The position numbers and the translations under genes are program-made. The notes beneath the pieces are model-generated. The model worked only from the letters and a program-made list of their open reading frames with translations. It did not search any database and was not told where the DNA came from. From contig JAPYXD010000727.1 in the NCBI GenBank assembly GCA_030998225.1, forward strand, positions 2,976,001-3,040,000: a DNA stretch of 64,000 nucleotides, given 5' to 3'. This document shows, piece after piece, positions 57,963-64,000 of this stretch. The DNA is from Diplolepis rosae. Lineage: Eukaryota > Arthropoda > Insecta > Hymenoptera > Diplolepididae. Within the stretch, counting starts at the first letter, position 1. Each line of letters opens with the position of its first letter.

Positions 57963-58028
57963 TTACTCGATCTTGTTGGCGTATTTCATCATAAGTTTAA
58001 ATTTCTCAGGAGTAATAAGTTGCTCCAA
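57963..58028 (-). other. Exon-like terminal coding stretch, left arm
   Basis: Minus strand: TTTCAG acceptor, then codons for LEQLITPEKFKLMMKYA and on to a TAA, 22 codons with the stop. It looks like the last exon of a captured gene. It differs from the right-arm copy at two codons (Leu/Ser and Leu/His). Confidence 0.4.
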
Positions 58029-58461
58029 CTGAAAGAAGTAATAGAAATAATTTAAATGTTACTTTTGCATGTAGTTTAAAAATTAAGGTGTTGAATTAGT
58101 CACTACTTTAGTATGACATTTAAAACTTCTTGTTTGTGATACTCTGGTGATTTTTAATTAAGTGATTTGCTGCTTGTGAAGTACTTTCGTACCTGATGTC
58201 TTGTACTATTTAGTGAAAATCTTCTATATTATTACTTAGGTCTTAATAGAATTGGATTCTATTTTTTAGTAACATACCAGTCACAGCATGTACATACTTA
58301 ATTTTCATGTAATATCTGCATTCAGTAATAATTATATTCTAGGGTTTGTTTCTTTTTCAATTTTATTATTTTCTGATAAATTAAAATGTTCGTAAACGTC
58401 CAAAATACAATAGTTTATAATTTTTGTATATATTTAAAATTATTTCTATTACTTCTTTCAG

Positions 58462-58527
58462 TCGGAGCAACTTATTACTCCTGAGAAATTTAAACATATG
58501 ATGAAATACGCCAACAAGATCGAGTAA
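58462..58527 (+). other. Exon-like terminal coding stretch, right arm
   Basis: Plus strand: TTCTTTCAG acceptor, then codons for SEQLITPEKFKHMMKYA and the same end. The rest of the arm (3'-UTR-like, AT-rich) is conserved between arms. Source protein not recognised. Confidence 0.4.
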
Positions 58528-58755
58528 TTCAACATTTTTTAAAACAGAAGGGGATGGAGCTTTTTTTCAGTTTTTAAAACCGTGTATGTACAGGTACATA
58601 AGGGTTGAATTATGAAACGCGAATTAATTTATACTAAAAATAGTTATTATATGTGACTATTATTAATAGTTCACGTTCAGAACGTGAGATAATTTTTACA
58701 CTACTCCAAGGTACGTTCACTTGTTGAATTCTGTAATCTATATTTGATAAATTTA

Positions 58756-59106
58756 TGTTGGAAAAAGGATTTAAAAAAGGTTATGGAGAATACCAAAATA
58801 ACGTCTCGCTTTAGATAGAATTAAAAAGTTAATTTATTTGAGACACTTGGAAGGCAGGTCTTTTCTCTTTAAGATGCAGTTTAAGACTAAAGAACGAACG
58901 TGCCACAAAAATCACATTCATACGCCATACACAGCCCAAATCTATGCTTTATAGTTTATACTACTAATATTACACATAGCTACGAACGGCTCTTGAAGCT
59001 TTGTCCCAAACTTCTTAGAACTACTCGACGTAAGATTTATCGTCTAAATACTTAGGAATATAGATTAAATTTTTGCCCTGTATACATTAGTTTAAATAAT
59101 CCAACA
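58756..59106 (-). repeat. 3' LTR of the copia element
   Basis: 351 bp, TGTTGGAAAAAGG...AATAATCCAACA. Differs from the 5' LTR near its start (AATACCAAAATA against AATACCGAAATA) and near its end (GATTAAATTTTT against GATTATATTTTT). Confidence 0.93.
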
Positions 59107-59115
59107 CGCCTCCTC
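59107..59115 (-). other. Polypurine tract of the copia element
   Basis: On the minus strand GAGGAGGCG, preceded by a T run, directly abuts the 3' LTR; second-strand priming site. Confidence 0.6.
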
Positions 59116-59313
59116 AAAAAATAATCTACTTATAAAATCATTAAAGTCACTCATTCATATGTTAACTTGAGTAAAGAGATACCTTCCTTGTGTTTTCTGG
59201 GAAAAAAAAAATTTACAAATGGTCCAACATTCGTGCAAGGGATTAGGGAAAACCCAGAAAAACCCAATCCGACCATTATCAAATCATTGATTACAGTTTC
59301 GATCAAATTAAAC

Positions 59314-59655
59314 TTATTCTAAACCCATCCTCGCTCTTAGCTCTATAAATCTTGCAGCTGGTAACGGCTTCGTTAGTGCATCTGCTACCTGCTCACCTGT
59401 AGGCATATATTTTAATTTTATTACATTTTTCTCTATCTGCTCTCTGGAAAAATGATATTTTATATCAATATGTTTGGATCTTTTATGGCTCGTTGGATTA
59501 TTTACAATGCTTATGCAACCAGTGTTATCTTCATAAATAACTATTGGTTCGGCAATAATTACATTAATACTTGTTGCTAGTGATTTTAACCACATTGCTT
59601 CTTTTACTGCTTCAAAGAGAGCCATATATTCAGCTTCAGTAGATGAAGCTGCCAC
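59314..59655 (-). pseudogene. Copia RNase H C-terminal part, out of frame
   Basis: Contains the copia RNase H signature SSTEAEYMAL, YEDNTGC, and the terminal KHIDIKYHF, then ADALTKPL. It is separated from pol by a stop at 59667 after GYLFKL. A short coding segment between GYLFKL and the SVAASSTEAEY block appears missing, with a frame change, consistent with a small deletion. Confidence 0.8.
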
Positions 59656-59666
59656 AGATAACTGTT

Positions 59667-62519
59667 TTATAATTTAAACAGATATCCTGTTGTACTTTTT
59701 CTATCAGATTTATCATTTCCACCCCAATCAGAATCAACATAACCGCATAAGAATTGTTCATAATCACCCCGGATATATGTTAATTTAATATCAATCGAAC
59801 CCTTTAAATATCTTAATACTCTTTTTAAACATTGCCACAGAGCTTTATTATTTTTATTCGAATATCTGCTTAAAATATTTACTGTCGTACTCAAATCGGG
59901 TCTTGTACATATCATTAAATACATTAAGCAACCAATTAAATTTCGACAAGGAGCATCACATTTCTCATCAGAATTTAAAGCTGCATAATCTAATTTACTC
60001 TCAAGAGGTGTACTTATAGTTTTACTATCAGCCATCTTAAACCTATCGAGAATTGTTTTTACATACGCACTCTGATCTAAAGATATTCTGTTTTCAGATC
60101 TAACAATTTTTATTCCGATAAAAAACTTTATTTCATCTAAATCAGTCATGCGAAATTTATTTTTCAAATAATTTTTAAAATTTTGCATTGAATCTTGATT
60201 GGCAGTAGCAATTACTAAATCATCCACGTAGAGAACTATGTATATATTTTTAAAAATATCTCCTTTGTCCAAAATATAAATACATCGATCAACAGATGAA
60301 TTTCTAAAACCTTTATTAATTAAAGTTTGCTCAAATATTTCAAACCAACATTTAGCCGACTGCTTTAAACCATATATAGCTTTATTTAATTTGCAAACTT
60401 CATTCTCTTTACATTTTATTCCTTCAGGTACTTTCATATAAATTTCATCTTTTAAAATACCATTAAGAAAAGCACTTTTGACATCCATGTGATGAACCAT
60501 TAAATTAAATTGATTTGCATAAGCCATTATAAATCTGAAACTTGAAATTCTTGCGACTGGCGCAAAAGTTTCATTGTAATCTATCAAATATCCCTGACCG
60601 AAACCGCGAGCAACTACACGAGCTTTATATTTGACTGGGTTTCCAAATTCATCATTCTTGATTGTAAATATCCATTTACAGTCAACAATATTTCTATATT
60701 CTGGCTTCGTCACCAACGTCCAAGTGTTATTGGTTAAAAGTGAATCAATTTCATCTTTAATGGCATTTTCCCACTTTATTCTATCATCTCTATATTTAAT
60801 CTGATGGAATGAAGTGGGTGTTTCATAAACAAATGATTGAGCACATAAAATATAATCATCCGAAAAATTTTCTTCATTATAAGATATCGGGAGGCAATTT
60901 TTAATCCTATCACTCCTTCTCAACGCAGGGAATTCATTTTCATTAAATTGCTTATCTTGAGATGGTGAATTTGTGTGCAATTGTATTTCTGTTTCAATTA
61001 CAGATTTATCAACCTCATTACCTAATTTTGTAATTTTATTAGATCTAGTTTCAATATTAGATTCTAACCTATCTGTTTTACTATTGACAGATTTTTGAGA
61101 CTTTTCCACTGATTTTGACATAATGTCAGATGCATCAGTTTCCATTTTGGAGTTTTCTTTATAAACCCCTTCAGACCTCATTACAGGCCTTGAAATTTTA
61201 AAGTTTGTCTCATCAACAATAACATCCCTTACCACACTAAACCTTTCAGTTTCCACATTCCAAACTTTATACCCATTTGGTTCATACCCAACTAATATTC
61301 CCTTCCAGGATTTTTCATCAAATTTTGTCTTCCTGGTTTTATTATGTATGTAAACTGTTGAACCAAAAACTTTTAAATACTTTAACTGTGGTTTCTTAGA
61401 ATGCCACAATTCATATGGTGTTTTATTTTGTCTCAGAGCTTTGGTAGGAGTTAAATTAATTAAATATGTAGCAGTTAGAACTGCTTCACCCCAAAAACAT
61501 TTGTCTAAACTTGCACCAAAAATCATTGCGCGGGCTTTTTCGGTTATTGTTCTGTTCATTCGCTCTGACACGCCATTTAATTGTGGTGTTCGTGGAACTG
61601 TCAAGTGGTAACTGATACCTTTTTGCACTAAAAATTCTTTCATCTCATTAGATAAATATTCCCTTCCATTATCACAGTACAAATGAGCTATTTTTAAATT
61701 AAAATTAACCTCACTTTTTGCCACATAATCTTTAAATACATTGAAAACATTTGATTTATACGTAATTAAATATGTAACGCAATAATGAGTAAATTCATCT
61801 ACAAAGATTACAAAATAGTTTTTATTATCAATGGTTGAAGGAGTGATTGGACCACAAACATCTGTATGAATAATAAAAAGCGGACGATTCACATAAGTTT
61901 TGTCCTTAGCCTTTTTAAAAGGTATTCGGGCCTGTTTACCTTTAACACAAGCCTCACATATATTACTATTCGGAACAACTTGTTCAATACGGCTTATATC
62001 TCTCATCATTTGCTTATTTTGTAATTCTGCAAATTTTGATTTTCCAATGTGACCCAAACGTTGGTGCCACATCTCGTAATCATTACATGCAACATTATTT
62101 GCCTGTCTTTTAATTTTTATATTTTTATTTTTAACAACAAATTCTATATCTATTAAATTATTCAATGGCTTACCTTTCATCAGGATCTTACCACTTTTTG
62201 TTACTTTTACTCCACCTGTTTCATTAAACACTATTTTCATTCCTGCTTGTTGCATTTTTAGGATAGATAGCAGATTATTTGGGACTTCGGGACAGTAGAG
62301 TACATTTTCTAGAACTCCTTCCATTTCCATATCTGTTGTAATCAGGATTGTGCCCTTCTTCGTCGCATTTATAAATGATCCATTCTTGGCTATCGAAATC
62401 TTCATGGGGGGTTGCAATTCGATGAAGCTGCTGAACAAATCGTCCCTTTTTACTATGTGGTCTGAAGCTCCAGAGTCGAGAAGAAAATTAATTTTTTTCG
62501 TTTTTAGTGTCACAGTCAC
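59667..62519 (-). CDS. pol: Copia pol (protease, integrase, reverse transcriptase)
   Basis: About 950 codons. Order: aspartic protease LLDSGASDH near residue 15; integrase zinc region WHQRLGH and CEACVKG; catalytic core with HTDVCGP (about 217), YCDNGREY (about 281) and NGVSERMNRT (about 316); reverse transcriptase with WIFTIK...YKARVVA and YVDDLVIA (about 763); start of RNase H with VDSDWGG. Integrase before reverse transcriptase defines Ty1/copia. There is no ATG near the start: the frame is entered from gag, which overlaps by about 30 bases and lies one base out of phase at an A-run. It ends at a stop after GYLFKL, before the RNase H C-terminus. Confidence 0.9.
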   Translation of the reverse strand: MTVTLKTKKINFLLDSGASDHIVKRDDLFSSFIELQPPMKISIAKNGSFINATKKGTILITTDMEMEGVLENVLYCPEVPNNLLSILKMQQAGMKIVFNETGGVKVTKSGKILMKGKPLNNLIDIEFVVKNKNIKIKRQANNVACNDYEMWHQRLGHIGKSKFAELQNKQMMRDISRIEQVVPNSNICEACVKGKQARIPFKKAKDKTYVNRPLFIIHTDVCGPITPSTIDNKNYFVIFVDEFTHYCVTYLITYKSNVFNVFKDYVAKSEVNFNLKIAHLYCDNGREYLSNEMKEFLVQKGISYHLTVPRTPQLNGVSERMNRTITEKARAMIFGASLDKCFWGEAVLTATYLINLTPTKALRQNKTPYELWHSKKPQLKYLKVFGSTVYIHNKTRKTKFDEKSWKGILVGYEPNGYKVWNVETERFSVVRDVIVDETNFKISRPVMRSEGVYKENSKMETDASDIMSKSVEKSQKSVNSKTDRLESNIETRSNKITKLGNEVDKSVIETEIQLHTNSPSQDKQFNENEFPALRRSDRIKNCLPISYNEENFSDDYILCAQSFVYETPTSFHQIKYRDDRIKWENAIKDEIDSLLTNNTWTLVTKPEYRNIVDCKWIFTIKNDEFGNPVKYKARVVARGFGQGYLIDYNETFAPVARISSFRFIMAYANQFNLMVHHMDVKSAFLNGILKDEIYMKVPEGIKCKENEVCKLNKAIYGLKQSAKCWFEIFEQTLINKGFRNSSVDRCIYILDKGDIFKNIYIVLYVDDLVIATANQDSMQNFKNYLKNKFRMTDLDEIKFFIGIKIVRSENRISLDQSAYVKTILDRFKMADSKTISTPLESKLDYAALNSDEKCDAPCRNLIGCLMYLMICTRPDLSTTVNILSRYSNKNNKALWQCLKRVLRYLKGSIDIKLTYIRGDYEQFLCGYVDSDWGGNDKSDRKSTTGYLFKL

Positions 62520-63408
62520 CGCGAGCCATAAACGGAAATCCAGACGTAGTAGCGGCTATATTATTTGGTTCATCGGTTATTTGAACCGTTTGAACAGTTC
62601 GTTTTCTTTCATCATTATATTTGATTGAATTTTTATAATACATGCAATCCTTCTTTATATGGTTTTTTCTACCGCAATGATAGCATCGTCTGATATTTCC
62701 TTTGACTTTTGATTTTGAAAATTGTCTTTTAATTTGTCCTCGATTTTTGCCTTTCCATGATTTTGGGGCCTCATAATAATTTTTCTTTGCACCTGACACA
62801 TCTTTATTTTCCACTTGAAGTATTTTAACATTTGCATCATCACTTCCATTCCTTAATTTAACTTCATGATCAAGTAGTCGTGTCTTCACAAAAGCTAATG
62901 TTAAATTGTCTTCTGACAATGTCTCGATAGCAGTTATCACTCCGTCGTATGTTGTAGGAAGAGTTAGAAGTAAGTGAGACACTTTGTCCGTTTCATCAAG
63001 CTTGGCACCTGCTGCTATTAATTCATTAATCAAATCGTCAAAAACTGTGAAGTGTCTAGAAAGTTGTGTATCACTAGACAACTTTAATGCAAGTAATCTC
63101 TTTCTGAGAGCTAATTGAGTTGCAAGACTTTTGCGTTCATAAATAGCGTCCAAATCTTGCAAAATTTTCTTTGCAGTACACTCTACCTTAGCGAAACCGA
63201 GAAATGAATCGGATAAATATTCCACTATTACACTTTTGGCTGTCCTTTCAGCCTTATTCCACTCATCACTTGGTGTTTTTGGAATTTCACTGTCTAAAAC
63301 TTTGATTACATCTAATTCACTTAACAACGCGCGTATCCTAAACTTCCAGACACCATATTTTTCGCCATCAAAGAGTTTGATGTTACGTTTCACTTTTAAA
63401 TTTTCCAT
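62488..63408 (-). CDS. gag: Copia gag
   Basis: Nucleocapsid/capsid protein of the element, about 306 aa. Typical copia capsid start LFDGEKYGVWKFRIRALL; central UBN2-like helices; zinc knuckle CYHCGRKNHIKKDC (C-x2-C-x4-H-x4-C) near the C-terminus. ATG at 63408 chosen, as the codon two upstream is GTG. It ends in NEKN and a stop within the A-rich junction with pol. Confidence 0.9.
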   Translation of the reverse strand: MENLKVKRNIKLFDGEKYGVWKFRIRALLSELDVIKVLDSEIPKTPSDEWNKAERTAKSVIVEYLSDSFLGFAKVECTAKKILQDLDAIYERKSLATQLALRKRLLALKLSSDTQLSRHFTVFDDLINELIAAGAKLDETDKVSHLLLTLPTTYDGVITAIETLSEDNLTLAFVKTRLLDHEVKLRNGSDDANVKILQVENKDVSGAKKNYYEAPKSWKGKNRGQIKRQFSKSKVKGNIRRCYHCGRKNHIKKDCMYYKNSIKYNDERKRTVQTVQITDEPNNIAATTSGFPFMARGDCDTKNEKN

Positions 63409-63506
63409 TGTCACTTGTCAATCGAGAATAGCACTTAGAGTGTTCAAAAAAAATTCTGTCGATTAAAAGTTTTCAGTTTATATTAAAAAAAATATATATC
63501 GCGTAC

Positions 63507-63520
63507 CTGGGCCCATAACC
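63507..63520 (-). other. Primer-binding site, initiator tRNA-Met type
   Basis: Minus strand GGTTATGGGCCCAG lies directly next to the 5' LTR. It is complementary to the anticodon stem-loop of animal initiator tRNA-Met (CTGGGCCCATAACC), the internal priming known for copia rather than a tRNA 3'-end primer. Confidence 0.8.
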
Positions 63521-63871
63521 TGTTGGAAAAAGGATTTAAAAAAGGTTATGGAGAATACCGAAATAACGTCTCGCTTTAGATAGAATTAAAAAGTTAATTT
63601 ATTTGAGACACTTGGAAGGCAGGTCTTTTCTCTTTAAGATGCAGTTTAAGACTAAAGAACGAACGTGCCACAAAAATCACATTCATACGCCATACACAGC
63701 CCAAATCTATGCTTTATAGTTTATACTACTAATATTACACATAGCTACGAACGGCTCTTGAAGCTTTGTCCCAAACTTCTTAGAACTACTCGACGTAAGA
63801 TTTATCGTCTAAATACTTAGGAATATAGATTATATTTTTGCCCTGTATACATTAGTTTAAATAATCCAACA
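63521..63871 (-). repeat. 5' LTR of the copia element
   Basis: 351 bp, same ends as the 3' LTR. On the minus strand this is the upstream promoter copy. Followed by the target duplication ATTTA at 63872. Confidence 0.93.
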
Positions 63872-64000
63872 ATTTATAATAAATTTATATTTAATTACAG
63901 TTAAGAAATAAATACTTTCGGTCACTTTTAATCGTACAGCTTTGTGCATAGGTCCATTCGATAGAGCATGCTTCTGTCTCTCAAAATCATCGAAAAACTC
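63872..64000. other. Flanking sequence, nothing recognised
   Basis: AT-rich flank starting with the copia target duplication ATTTA. No gene, RNA or repeat recognised in the remaining bases. Confidence 0.5.

Larger units (their letters stand above)
57845..58645. mobile_element. Palindromic element with mirrored exon-like arms
   Basis: The left arm begins AACTATTTTTAGTATAAATT and the right arm ends with its complement. Arms of about 220 bp are nearly identical; spacer about 400 bp. Each arm contains, facing inwards in transcription terms, a CAG acceptor, a 21-codon open stretch and a TAA (entries below). TA-rich flanks, no clear target duplication. Confidence 0.6.
58756..63871 (-). mobile_element. 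Ty1/copia retrotransposon, young, pol broken
   Basis: Complete element on the minus strand: 351-bp LTRs at 58756-59106 and 63521-63871 that I see differing at two positions; 5-bp target duplication ATTTA exact on both sides (58751-58755 and 63872-63876). LTRs begin TGTTGG and end CCAACA. Gag and pol lie between, in copia order (protease, integrase, reverse transcriptase, RNase H). The high LTR identity implies recent insertion, but RNase H is separated by a frame break, so this copy is probably not autonomous. Confidence 0.93.

Overview
The window reads as nuclear DNA of an insect, probably a hymenopteran (inference). It is AT-rich and its protein genes have many short exons separated by 60-400 bp GT-AG introns. 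The proteins are typical insect orthologues of conserved animal genes. There are no operons and no CRISPR-like features. About half of the window is transposon-derived.

Gene-rich part (9-31 kb): four conserved genes could be rebuilt exon by exon with consistent splice phases. mRpL1 (mitochondrial ribosomal protein L1, minus, 8 exons, 350 aa) lies head-to-head with IARS2 (mitochondrial isoleucyl-tRNA synthetase, plus, 14 exons, 958 aa). EXO1 (5'-3' exonuclease of mismatch repair and recombination, minus, 9 exons, about 742 aa) lies tail-to-tail with IARS2. EXO1 is head-to-head with TUBGCP6 (gamma-tubulin complex component 6, plus, 14 exons, 1556 aa) across a 617-bp shared promoter region. Both members of the first pair serve mitochondrial translation, but their shared upstream region has been split by a 2.7-kb hAT element (11622-14359, 8-bp target duplication). 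That element carries a THAP-finger ORF and a spliced BED-finger ORF.

Left flank (1-9 kb): no convincing gene. It holds several small inverted-repeat elements: a TA-flanked foldback, a hAT-type MITE, two copies of a CACTGTTAGAAA-ended element, and two nested TTAA-flanked elements.

Right half (31-64 kb): a mosaic of nested elements. It includes a candidate solo LTR with three nested insertions, a pogo-like MITE, tRNA-headed SINEs, and a complete but dead mariner carrying two younger foldbacks. Three concentric palindromes lie at 50.2-53.0 kb. A 53.2-56.6 kb palindrome carries four hammerhead-ribozyme-like cores and a tRNA-like head. A mirrored exon pair lies at 57.8-58.6 kb. A young Ty1/copia element at 58.8-63.9 kb has nearly identical 351-bp LTRs and an exact ATTTA duplication but a broken pol. 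The only host-gene candidate here is a short secreted-protein gene at 45.6-47.6 kb. It has a signal-peptide exon and a trypsin-like N-terminal exon, a decayed duplicate of the leader exon, and the mariner sitting 8 bp inside its next intron.

Most novel-looking signals: a set of otherwise unrelated foldbacks sharing CACGG-type ends and TA flanks; the THAP-bearing elements; the concentric palindromes; and the hammerhead-like repeat family. All motif, splice and target-duplication statements are by eye; family names rest on recognised motifs, not on searches.
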